Below are positions 27,350 through 36,000 of a stretch of DNA of 64,000 bases, in pieces (position 1 is the stretch's first letter; each line of letters opens with the position of its first letter). The position numbers and the translations under genes are program-made. Where the stretch lies: positions 610,445 through 674,444 of the forward strand of contig NZ_VOLT01000001.1 of the NCBI RefSeq assembly GCF_007954275.1. The letters are read 5' to 3'. The notes under the pieces were generated by a model, which saw only the letters and a list, made by a program, of their open reading frames with translations, was not told where the DNA came from and did not search any database. This DNA is from Colwellia demingiae (GTDB lineage: Bacteria > Pseudomonadota > Gammaproteobacteria > Enterobacterales > Alteromonadaceae).

Positions 27350-28696
27350 TTGTTAAATAAATTAATATCTAATGAATTATCTGAAAATACAGTACTACCT
27401 TTGTCTTCATTGCATAAAATAGCGATTCATCCGCTACGCGAAAAGCTTTATAACGAATTACATAATAGACCTTTTCAATCGATATCTTCGCCCGCTCAGC
27501 TCACCCACATCGCGATTCAGCATCAAGGGGAATTAAAGCAACAAGAGCATGAATTTATCTCACTGTTATGTAATAGGTTTCAAGTAAACTCTCCCGCAAA
27601 GTCAATGCCATGTTTTTATCAAGATTTTGGTTTATTCAGTCTTCGCTGGGAGCGCCATTTAGAATACTCCACCTACACCTTTATCCACCAAGCGCCATTA
27701 ACTGATCAACCCTTTGTTAAAAATGCTATTGATTATGTTCCCAGCAATTGGTTTGAACAAATGCCCGGTCAAGTTATCGCTGCAGTACATTTGATTATTG
27801 AATCTGAAAATATTGATAAAGCAAAAACACACAAGGTTGAGCAATTTTTTGACAATATGTCATTGATCGCCAGTGCGCCCGTACATTCTCAGGCGAAAGT
27901 GTGGAGTTCATTCAAATTACATGAAGATGGTTTTGGTCGTTTTCTGATATACCAAGAAGATTTGTCGCCTGCACAGCTCGGGCGCTTAGCACAACAATTA
28001 TTGCAGCTTGATACCTACCGCTTGATGGCAACACTTGGTTTACCGTTAGCACAAGCAATTAATAGCGAACTTAATCAACTCGATATACAACTGCAACAGG
28101 TTACTACTTACATCGCTTTAGGTACTGAAAAAAGCGATAGAGAACTACTAACACAAGTATCTAAAATAGCAGCGAAAGTAGAAGATTATCGTAGCCAAAG
28201 CACTTACCGCTTCTCAGCTACTAATGCCTATTACGACGTAGCATTGCAACGGATGGAAGAATTAAAAGAAGAAGAAATCCCAGGCTACATGACCTTGCAA
28301 GAATTCTTAATGCGTAGAATTACACCTGCAGTTAAAACATGCCAAACGGCTTCTAATCACTTAGAAGATATATCTAAAAGAGTCACTCGTGCCAGTGACT
28401 TATTGCGCACGCGCGTTGAAATGGTGCTACAAGAGCAAAATCAAACTTTGTTAAAATCAATGAACCACCGTGCTCATGTGCAAATGCGTTTGCAACAAAC
28501 GGTTGAAGGCTTATCTGTTGCCGCAATCAGTTATTATGGTATGCAATTATTTGAAACTATGCTCACGTCTTTACCAACGTTAGGTGTTGAATATAACCAT
28601 GAACTAGTCAGTGGTTTTGCTGTACCTATTGTTATTGGAATCGTATTTGTTGGCACACGCTTAGTACATAAACGCTTAATGAAAGGGTTAAAATAA
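27350..28696 (+). CDS. DUF3422 family membrane protein
   Basis: A 448-residue protein of the DUF3422 family, recognised from 'HPLREKLYNELHNRPFQSISSPAQLTHIA' (in part) near the start. The middle is mostly helical with coiled-coil-like stretches ('TRVEMVLQEQNQTLLKSMNHRAHVQMRLQQTVEGLSVAAI' region). The last 70 residues hold two likely membrane segments and a basic tail, as in CorA-like or DUF3422 proteins. The function is not known. The start is a TTG at 27350; no ATG lies before the conserved region, and the upstream ribosome binding site is weak (GAGAG). Confidence 0.75.
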   Translation: MLNKLISNELSENTVLPLSSLHKIAIHPLREKLYNELHNRPFQSISSPAQLTHIAIQHQGELKQQEHEFISLLCNRFQVNSPAKSMPCFYQDFGLFSLRWERHLEYSTYTFIHQAPLTDQPFVKNAIDYVPSNWFEQMPGQVIAAVHLIIESENIDKAKTHKVEQFFDNMSLIASAPVHSQAKVWSSFKLHEDGFGRFLIYQEDLSPAQLGRLAQQLLQLDTYRLMATLGLPLAQAINSELNQLDIQLQQVTTYIALGTEKSDRELLTQVSKIAAKVEDYRSQSTYRFSATNAYYDVALQRMEELKEEEIPGYMTLQEFLMRRITPAVKTCQTASNHLEDISKRVTRASDLLRTRVEMVLQEQNQTLLKSMNHRAHVQMRLQQTVEGLSVAAISYYGMQLFETMLTSLPTLGVEYNHELVSGFAVPIVIGIVFVGTRLVHKRLMKGLK

Positions 28697-29038
28697 TCCG
28701 ACGGCACTAACGATGCTGTATGCTCAAAATCAATATATAAAAACCAACAAGGGATTGTTCACAACAATTTAAGTTTACTCATCAATATTGCCAAGATGCA
28801 AGCCAATTAGTCTCTTCTTAAGTATTTTATAAAGCAGCAATTACCCCGCTAAAGCACGCCAGCAAAATAACATCTGTAAATAAATAACTAGGCTGGCTTT
28901 TTTGTATTATAACCAGGCCAGATATAATCCCCTTTCTTCCTAATTTTTAGTAGCTAAGCGTTAACTTATTGCTGATAATGCTAATCATTAAGTATCTTTA
29001 TCATTAAATATCTTCAATCAAGAGTTAGCTATTAAGTT
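28697..29038. other. Intergenic region with a weak terminator
   Basis: GCCAGC (28858-28863) can pair with GCTGGC (28892-28897), followed by six T. The 28-base loop makes it a modest terminator for the DUF3422 gene. The remaining sequence is AT-rich and shows no ORF or repeat. The promoter of the RNase H gene presumably lies in 28920-29030. Confidence 0.5.
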
Positions 29039-29857
29039 ATGAGTAAAAAATTCTACGTGATCTGGAAAGGCGCCCAAACCGGTATCTTTACCACTTGGCC
29101 AGAGGTTCAGCAACATACTGCGGGTCGCTCTGATGCTCAGTATATGGGCTTTGAATCAAAAAGTGCTGCCGAGCAAGCCTTCGCAACAACCTACACAAAA
29201 GCGTTAATGCAACGTTCTTTAAGTAAGAAAGGTACGGCAAGTACCGCACCTACATCGAGTCGCACAGCAACGAGTAAAAAAACGAGCAAAAGTGCTAGTG
29301 CTAAAACTACCACTGTCAGTCCAAATGGCCCAAGCGATATTGAAATATATTGTGATGGTGCTTGCTCCCCTAATCCGGGTAAATCAGGTACGGGTCTTGC
29401 GGTTTATGAGTTAGGTAAAGTCACTTCATTGTATTACGGTTTGTACCTGCCTAATGGCACCAATAATACCGCCGAGTTAAGCGGTTTACTTTCTGCTTTT
29501 CAAATTGCACAACACTTTATCGATAAAAACAGTGAACAAAGTATTTGTATTTTATCTGACTCTAAATACTCTATCGACTCGATTACAAAGTGGGCTAAAG
29601 GTTGGCAAGCAAAAGGTTGGACTCGTGGTAAAGGCGAAGAAATTAAAAACTTAGCGTTAATACAGCAATGTTATGCACTTTATAAAACCATGCACACAAA
29701 AATCACTGTTCGTCATGTTAAAGGTCACGCCAATATAGAAGGTAATGAACTAGCAGACAGAATGGCTGTACTTGCAAGAAAACAACAACAAGAAAATATG
29801 ATTCGCTATAGCGAAACAATCAACATAAAAGCCATTCTTGCTATGGATTCTGGCTAA
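29039..29857 (+). CDS. rnhA: Ribonuclease HI with N-terminal RNA-DNA hybrid-binding domain
   Basis: A 272-residue RNase H1 of the two-domain, eukaryote-like layout. Residues 1-50 form the hybrid-binding (caulimovirus viroplasmin-like) domain ('KFYVIWKGAQTGIFTTW', 'YMGFESKSAAEQAF'). A Ser/Thr/Lys-rich linker (60-98) follows, then the RNase H fold with the catalytic carboxylates D106 (YCDGACS), E146 (NTAELSG), D174 (LSDSKYS) and D240 (GNELADRM). It cuts RNA in RNA-DNA hybrids. The standard single-domain rnhA may lie elsewhere, so the symbol is provisional. Confidence 0.9.
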   Translation: MSKKFYVIWKGAQTGIFTTWPEVQQHTAGRSDAQYMGFESKSAAEQAFATTYTKALMQRSLSKKGTASTAPTSSRTATSKKTSKSASAKTTTVSPNGPSDIEIYCDGACSPNPGKSGTGLAVYELGKVTSLYYGLYLPNGTNNTAELSGLLSAFQIAQHFIDKNSEQSICILSDSKYSIDSITKWAKGWQAKGWTRGKGEEIKNLALIQQCYALYKTMHTKITVRHVKGHANIEGNELADRMAVLARKQQQENMIRYSETINIKAILAMDSG

Positions 29858-29956
29858 ATTGATCCCAACGTTAACTGACCATAACTTAAGCGGAGTTGAA
29901 CTAAATAAACAATAATGAAGCTGAACTAACCAGACCTTAATTAAACTGACGAGAAT

Positions 29957-31225
29957 ATGCTAACGAATATCCTGATTACTATTACGTTGTTATTGATAAC
30001 AGCCTTTGCTCTTTCTCGAATATTTATTTTGCCGAGAAACATTTGGTTGTTATTTATTTCTCAACCTTTAGTTATGTCTGCTTCACCTATTATTGTTTTT
30101 ATTGGCGGTATTTTATCCAGTGAAATGGCCAACGATCCTTCGCTCGCCACCCTACCAATCACCTTGATGATTTTGGGCGTTGCAGCGGGCTCTATACCTG
30201 CGGCTATGTTAGCTAAAAATAAAGGCCGAAAGTTTGCCGTTTATACCGGATTAAGTTGCTCTTTAATTGCAGTAATTATTGCCTTATTTTCAGCAAAACT
30301 GGCGCTATTTGAACTATTTTGTTTTGCTAGCATGTTAATTGGCATCGGCGGAGCCTTCACGCAACAGTTACGCTTTGCTGCGATAGAAAGTAGTTTGAAT
30401 AAGGAAGATGTCCCTAAAATATTATCTATTTTAATGTTAAGTGGCGTCTTTTCTGCCTTTTTAGGCCCTGAAGTAGCTGTCGTTGGTAAAGACTGGTTAA
30501 ACTCTCCTCATGGTTATGCGGGATCTTTTTTATTCCTAGCAGCGCTGATCGTTTGTGCAATGTTAGTGATGTTAGCCTTTAAAAATCCCCCTGTTAATAC
30601 AAGTGAGACGATTGGCGAGCCAAGAGAATTAAAGGTTATAGCTAAACAGCCTATCTTTTTAATTGCTGTTTGTACCGCGACCATTGGCTTTGCATTAATG
30701 AGTTATTTAATGACCGCGACACCTATTAGCATGCACCATATGCAAGGACATAGTTTACAAGAAACTAAATGGGTCATACAAAGCCATATTGCCGCCATGT
30801 ATATCCCGTCATTATTCACCCCTTGGTTAGTAAAATATCTAAAATTAAAAGGGCTGATGCTTATCGGCACCTTAATTTATGCCGTAGTCGCTCTCATTGC
30901 CTTATCAGGTCATGAAGTGGTGCATTATTGGTGGGCGCTTATTTTATTAGGTATTGGTTGGAACTTCTTATTCTTAACTGGCACGTCGTTATTACCCGAG
31001 AGTTATCACGCCAGCGAGCGTCATAAAGTTCAAGCAACCAATGACTTTGTCTTATTTGCTTTTCAAGCAGTAGCTTCTCTATTAGCTGGTTGGGTATTGT
31101 TTAATGCGGGTTGGCACTGGGTTGTGATAACGAGTCTCCCCTTTATTCTTGTACTGTTTACTGTGGTTGGTTTTTATCATAAACATCAGAAAAAGTTAAC
31201 ATTGAATATGCTGAAAACTAATTAA
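29957..31225 (+). CDS. Major facilitator superfamily transporter
   Basis: Inner-membrane protein of 422 residues with about twelve hydrophobic segments arranged as two sets of six. The loop between segments 2 and 3 reads 'AAMLAKNKGRKFAVYTG', the MFS motif-A region with a GRK in place of GRR. The substrate cannot be predicted; no partner gene is adjacent. The ATG at 29957 follows a GACGAGAAT sequence, a modest ribosome binding site. Confidence 0.85.
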   Translation: MLTNILITITLLLITAFALSRIFILPRNIWLLFISQPLVMSASPIIVFIGGILSSEMANDPSLATLPITLMILGVAAGSIPAAMLAKNKGRKFAVYTGLSCSLIAVIIALFSAKLALFELFCFASMLIGIGGAFTQQLRFAAIESSLNKEDVPKILSILMLSGVFSAFLGPEVAVVGKDWLNSPHGYAGSFLFLAALIVCAMLVMLAFKNPPVNTSETIGEPRELKVIAKQPIFLIAVCTATIGFALMSYLMTATPISMHHMQGHSLQETKWVIQSHIAAMYIPSLFTPWLVKYLKLKGLMLIGTLIYAVVALIALSGHEVVHYWWALILLGIGWNFLFLTGTSLLPESYHASERHKVQATNDFVLFAFQAVASLLAGWVLFNAGWHWVVITSLPFILVLFTVVGFYHKHQKKLTLNMLKTN

Positions 31226-31301
31226 GACTATAATTTATACCAATCGAATTAAAGTATTATGGTCGAGAACCTTAAATCAATAAAAAAAGAAGGATGTAAT
31301 T

Positions 31302-31538
31302 ATGAGTGGAACAACTATGGTCGTTGTTATTGTCTGTGTCGTATTCGGTATTTTATATAAAATGTATAACAAACATTTAGAATTTAAAGCGAAAACGATT
31401 AGTCATAATAACAGTACTGACTCACTAAATGATGAACTAAAAAAAGAAATTATATCCCTCAGCGAGCGTGTACAAGTGTTAGAGAAAATTGTCACTGATG
31501 AGGGCTACCAAGTACAAAAAGACATTAATAAACTTTAA
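31302..31538 (+). CDS. Small membrane protein with PspB-like tail
   Basis: A 78-residue protein with one N-terminal membrane segment (residues 5-21, 'MVVVIVCVVFGILYKMY'). A polar linker leads to a helical tail, 'ELKKEIISLSERVQVLEKIV', similar to the coiled-coil end of phage-shock protein B ('RMRERIQALESIL' type). An AGAAGGA ribosome binding site precedes the ATG by seven bases. No pspA, pspC or pspF lies near, so a phage-shock role is not supported by context. It is a real gene by its ribosome binding site and codon pattern; the function is uncertain. Confidence 0.65.
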   Translation: MSGTTMVVVIVCVVFGILYKMYNKHLEFKAKTISHNNSTDSLNDELKKEIISLSERVQVLEKIVTDEGYQVQKDINKL

Positions 31539-31632
31539 AGTAATCTAAAAGGTAAACTTTAAGACTAGCTATAAATTATAGGCATAACTTATAGGTACAA
31601 ACTTCACCTATTATTGACAGAGTGCTGATGCA

Positions 31633-31842
31633 ATGAAGCTAATAATGAAAACTGAATTTGATAATCTCAGGCTCAATCCGCTGCATGACTTTGAAACCGA
31701 CAGTAATGGAGAAAAGCAGGTCGTTAAAATTTATTGTGGTGAACTGCTGATTGCCAAAAAATTAAAACTGAAGAAATCCGTTCGTTTTTTTGGCATAGCG
31801 ACTTATCAGCAGTATCTAACGCAAGAAGATGTCTTGAAGTAA
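31633..31842 (+). CDS. Small hypothetical protein
   Basis: A 69-residue basic protein (MKLIMKTEFDN...) that I do not recognise. The first 20 residues are acidic and polar; the rest is Lys-rich with short hydrophobic strands ('VVKIYCGELLIAKKLKLKK'). A second possible start is the ATG five codons in (31648). It lies three bases from the converging yajD stop. No function is proposed. Confidence 0.45.
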   Translation: MKLIMKTEFDNLRLNPLHDFETDSNGEKQVVKIYCGELLIAKKLKLKKSVRFFGIATYQQYLTQEDVLK

Positions 31843-31845
31843 TCC

Positions 31846-32190
31846 CTACTTCTTCAACATTGATTTTAAATCCGCAAATGGGTTATACGTGGCAGTATCT
31901 TGATTGGTATCGCCCGCTTTTACTTCCGTTTTATAATTAGCGTGATCAGTATATTTAGCATGTTCATTATCGTGACAGTAAATACACAATAGTTCCCAGT
32001 TGCTACCATCATTTGGATTATTGGTATGGTCATGATCCATATGATGCACGGTTAATTCTCTTAAGTTAGAAAACTCAAAAGCACGGGCACAGCGACCACA
32101 TACCCAAGGGAATAATTTTAATGCTCGGTCACGATAACCTTTTTCTTGTTGTTTGTAGTTGGCACTTGTGCCAAAACGATCTGAGGACAT
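31846..32190 (-). CDS. yajD: YajD family HNH nuclease
   Basis: A 114-residue HNH protein very close to E. coli YajD: 'FPWVCGRCARAFEFSNLRELTVHHMDHDH' (in part), 'SNWELLCIYCHDNEHAKY' and the C-terminal 'YNPFADLKSML'. Two CxxC pairs (CGRC, CIYC) bind the structural zinc, and the HHMDHDH and CHDNEH segments form the beta-beta-alpha metal site. Family members are presumed DNA endonucleases; the cellular role of YajD is not known. An AGGAGG sequence upstream on the minus strand is a consensus ribosome binding site. Confidence 0.9.
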   Translation of the reverse strand: MSSDRFGTSANYKQQEKGYRDRALKLFPWVCGRCARAFEFSNLRELTVHHMDHDHTNNPNDGSNWELLCIYCHDNEHAKYTDHANYKTEVKAGDTNQDTATYNPFADLKSMLKK

Positions 32191-32227
32191 ATGAATATAG
32201 GAGGTAAATAAATTATATTACTAGTGT

Positions 32228-32252
32228 ATTGCTAAGCGCGAAGCTTAGCAAT
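32228..32252. repeat. Perfect 10-bp hairpin
   Basis: ATTGCTAAGC (32228-32237) pairs with GCTTAGCAAT (32243-32252) across GCGAA. A second hairpin, TTTAAACTG/CAGTTTAAA, lies at 32314-32338. Neither has a clear T-run. They sit between the thioesterase and yajD genes, both on the minus strand. Confidence 0.55.
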
Positions 32253-32354
32253 AGCTGGATATAAACGAATACTACCGATTAAGGGTATTTGTTTTACGCT
32301 ATACCCAAGCAACTTTAAACTGCATGATTCAGTTTAAAATAGCTTTGGTATAAT

Positions 32355-32732
32355 TTACTGATCTAGTGATTCCAGTGTTTTACCGTGTGGAATAGGTAAA
32401 CGTGTTTTCGCATCAACTTGTACAAAAACAATATCATCCGCCAAACAAATGGTTTTTTTAGTCACTTTATTACGTACTAAACACGTCACAGTAATAGAAG
32501 TGCGACCTACTTTTTTAGTTTCTAAGCCGAACTCTACTACATCACCTTGCATAGCTGCTGACTCAAAACTAATTGCACCTATATGTTTTGTTACTAAGCA
32601 GTTGGTTTCTAATTGACAGATAGCGTAAATAGCAGCCTCTTCATCAATCCATTCGAGTGCGCGACCACCAAATAGAGAGTTTGCGTAATTTAAATCGTTG
32701 GGCATAACAAGACGACGGGAAAGAAAGCGCAT
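32355..32732 (-). CDS. Acyl-CoA thioesterase, hotdog fold (YciA-like)
   Basis: A 125-residue hotdog-fold protein with the YciA/acyl-CoA hydrolase pattern: 'MPNDLNYANSLFGGRALEWIDEEAAIYA', holding the catalytic Asn-...-Gly-Gly-x-x-(L/M)-x-W-I-D-E segment, and the central 'VEFGLETKKVGRTSITV'. It would hydrolyse fatty acyl-CoA to free fatty acid and CoA in the cytosol. The chain-length preference is unknown. It is a single gene on the minus strand. Confidence 0.85.
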   Translation of the reverse strand: MRFLSRRLVMPNDLNYANSLFGGRALEWIDEEAAIYAICQLETNCLVTKHIGAISFESAAMQGDVVEFGLETKKVGRTSITVTCLVRNKVTKKTICLADDIVFVQVDAKTRLPIPHGKTLESLDQ

Positions 32733-32845
32733 AAAAAGCCTTTAAGTATATGTATCAAAAATAGTAAGGCTTATTATAGCAAGAGTTTCTAGTAATTACT
32801 GAGCATTAACTCTAATTGATGCCCGGTTATACTTATCATGTTTCA

Positions 32846-32877
32846 CTTATTATTTGTGGATCGTCACAAATAATGAG
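32846..32877. repeat. 13-bp hairpin without T-run
   Basis: CTTATTATTTGTG (32846-32858) pairs with CACAAATAATGAG (32865-32877), one G-T pair, loop GATCGT. It lies between the pullulanase stop and the thioesterase start, upstream of a separate normal terminator. It could be an operator or an RNA structure. Confidence 0.5.
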
Positions 32878-32905
32878 AGTTGATATAATTAACTTCCCAC
32901 ATATA

Positions 32906-32934
32906 AAAAGCTCTCTAACAAGTAGAGAGCTTTT
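32906..32934 (-). terminator. Rho-independent terminator after pullulanase
   Basis: AAAAGCTCTCTA (32906-32917) pairs with TAGAGAGCTTTT (32923-32934) around a five-base loop. On the minus strand it ends in CTTTTTATATG. It lies about 70 bp past the pullulanase stop codon. Confidence 0.85.
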
Positions 32935-33002
32935 AACATCTTCTAGGACGAGACAGTTTAACTATAACGCTTTATTCCACTGATATTAACTTACAGTAAG
33001 CA

Positions 33003-36000
33003 TTACAGTTTCTTACTAATGTTTATAGTAGGTATTGTCGGGTTAGGTCCTGCAACCGTAACGATATAAACACCATCATCTACAATAGTTACACTCAAGT
33101 TATCTTGCGAGTCTTGCACTAATAACAACGGAGAGTCTAAGGTTACGACTGTAGTATCCGCCGGCGCACCTAAATTGATTGTAGACCAATCACCCGAGGC
33201 AACTTTAAAGCCATAATCACCAGCAGCTAGGTTTATTTCCACTGAATAACTACTTGCGCCATCATAGTTAAGCAAATCAACTTCACCCCAACCATTCATG
33301 TCGCCACGAATAAATACCGGTGTAACACCAAACATTTCAGCTGAGTAGATACTTAATGTAGCTTCAGCCAAATTAGAGGCGTCGAAAACAAAAGTGTAAT
33401 CTCCGTCTACAGCAAAGTTCATACTGAAGTTATCACTACTACCTGATAATAATAACTGATTTTCACCTTCCGTTATTTCCATATCATCAGCAGGTGCACC
33501 CATATTTACGGTAGACCAATCAGCAGAAGCTATTTTAAAGCTAGGTGTTGATGCACTAATTGTTATGGTGGCTTGATACTTACCATTACCTATATAAACT
33601 AGTGGGTTATCTTCACTCCAACCATTCATGTCACCTCGAATAAACACAGGCGTTCCAACAAATGGTTCTTCATTTTCTACTAACAAAGTAGGTGCGTTGA
33701 TATCAGAAGCATCAAGGGTAAAGAAGTAAGTTCCATCAATCGCAACAGTAATACTTAAATTGTCATTACTGCCCGATAATAAACTAAAGTTTTGATCTTC
33801 TAATACTTCACCACCAGAGCCTGTTGCCCCTAAGTTAATTGTTGACCAATCACCTGAAGCAATCTTAAAACCATAACTTCCCGCAGCGAGAGTAATCTTG
33901 GCTTGGTATATGCCATCAGCTTGATAAACCAAACCGTCAACTTCACCCCAACCATTCATGTCGCCACGAACATATGGAACAGTATCTCCATAAGGAACCA
34001 CGTCAGGTGCGCCTGCTGTTGCATAAGCTGATAAACCTGTTGCTTGTGATTCGCCCTGAACTTTAACAAAAACAGCGGTAGTTAGCGGAGGAACAGTAAA
34101 GCTACCTTCGTCTGTACCTTGCTCAAAACTAGCACTAGCAACAGTGCCGTCAACTGAGGCAGCTAATAATGGATGTAAGATAAAATCACTTGCTGAGGCA
34201 ATAGTATGTGACTGTTCGGTATTACTGCCATTTACCACAACCACTACTGCATCGTAATTTGGATCAATATCAGTAAGGTTTGTGCCATCATCGATACTCA
34301 TCACAATCAAACCTTGGGTTTGATTTTTCCCAATATTATGAAAACCAACGCGGTTAATAATATCCGACGCTGTGGTTAATCTAAATAATGGGCTGTTTGA
34401 ACGAATTGATAAAAATTCATTGAACACATTAGATGCAAATAATATATCTGTCATTGCAACAGTGCTTGATGAACTAGAGGCTAAATTAACTAAGTCATCA
34501 TCACTTCGACCACCTTTATCTAGCGGTAAACCTTTATTCCAGTTGTTTAATTCGAAAGTGAAATCAACTAGGTTATACCAATCACCTGCGTCATACGTAT
34601 TTCGGTCTAACGATTTAGAGCGAAGGAAGTCACCACCCATTTGCAAAAATGGAATACCTTGCGACAACAATACGATTGATTGAGAAATGTTTTGTGCGCG
34701 AACACGTTCGCTGTTATTCATTTCAGGACTTAGCTTAAATTGTAAGTTGTCCCATAAGGTTTCGTTATCATGCTTTGAAACATAGTTAATAATATCTGCA
34801 GGGTCTTTTGCATACATACCCGAAGTGCTACCGATTACGTCAGTCCCCTTAAAGGTTTTCAATACATAATCAGTTAACGTACCGGCCATACCAAATTTAA
34901 CAATATCTTGTTGTTCAAATGGATAATCTGAATCACTTTCGTTGTTAAATAAAGTCGCATTTCGAATACCGTCACGAATACGATCGTTATAAGTAGCAAT
35001 TTCAGTACCTGCCATATTTTCTTGGTCGGCACGCTCAAAACCACGAGAGTCTTTGTACCAGCCTTCACCATAAAAATGATTGTCTGGGTCAATCGCTTGA
35101 ACAGCGTCACGTGCTGCTAACATCTGCGCTTTAGAGCCTTGGCTCATAATATCGAAACGGAATCCATCGAACTGGTATTGTTCAGTCCACTGCTTTAACG
35201 AGTCGACCATCAACTTGTCCATCATGCGATGTTCAAGAGCAGTGTCACTACAACAAGTGCCATTTAGCACAGCACCAGTAGTAACATCACGACTGTGGTA
35301 ATAGCCAGGCACAAATTTATCAAGTACCGAGTTATCCCATAAACCAGAAGAATTAGTATGGTTATAAACAACATCTAAAACCACACGTAAGCCAATGTCA
35401 TGCAAGGATTTAATCATTGCGCGCATTTCTTTGATTCGACTTACACCGTCTGGGTTTGACGCGTAAATACCATCAGGCACATTAAAGTGTTTAGGATCGT
35501 AGCCCCAATTGAAGCTATCATTATCACTCATCGCTTTAGTTAGTAATGCTGCTTCGTTTGAAAAAGGGATATAACTTTCAAAAACAGCACGCAATGTTTG
35601 GTCATCGATATTTTGATAACAAGGCGGTGCTTGGAAGTTTATTTTACACAAATCTAAGACGGTACTATCCAAATCAATAATCTTCTCAGGATCTTCACCT
35701 ATCGTTGCGATGTCATTGGCAGGCAACATATGAAAATGCGTTAAACCGTTAGCAACTAATTTTTGTAAATGTTGCATAGGTGCAGAATCAATTTCAGTAA
35801 ACGCTAAGAACTTGCCTCTATTTTCAACCGAGGTACTTTCATCTTGCGCACTAAAGTCACGAATGTGTCCTTCGTAAATTACCGCATCTTCATAGTTTTC
35901 AATGGTTGATACTAAGTGACCATCCCAACCTTCTGGTTGTAATTCTTCATCAGATAGATTAACAAACTGAGAATATTCACCATTGGTTGATAAACTTAAC

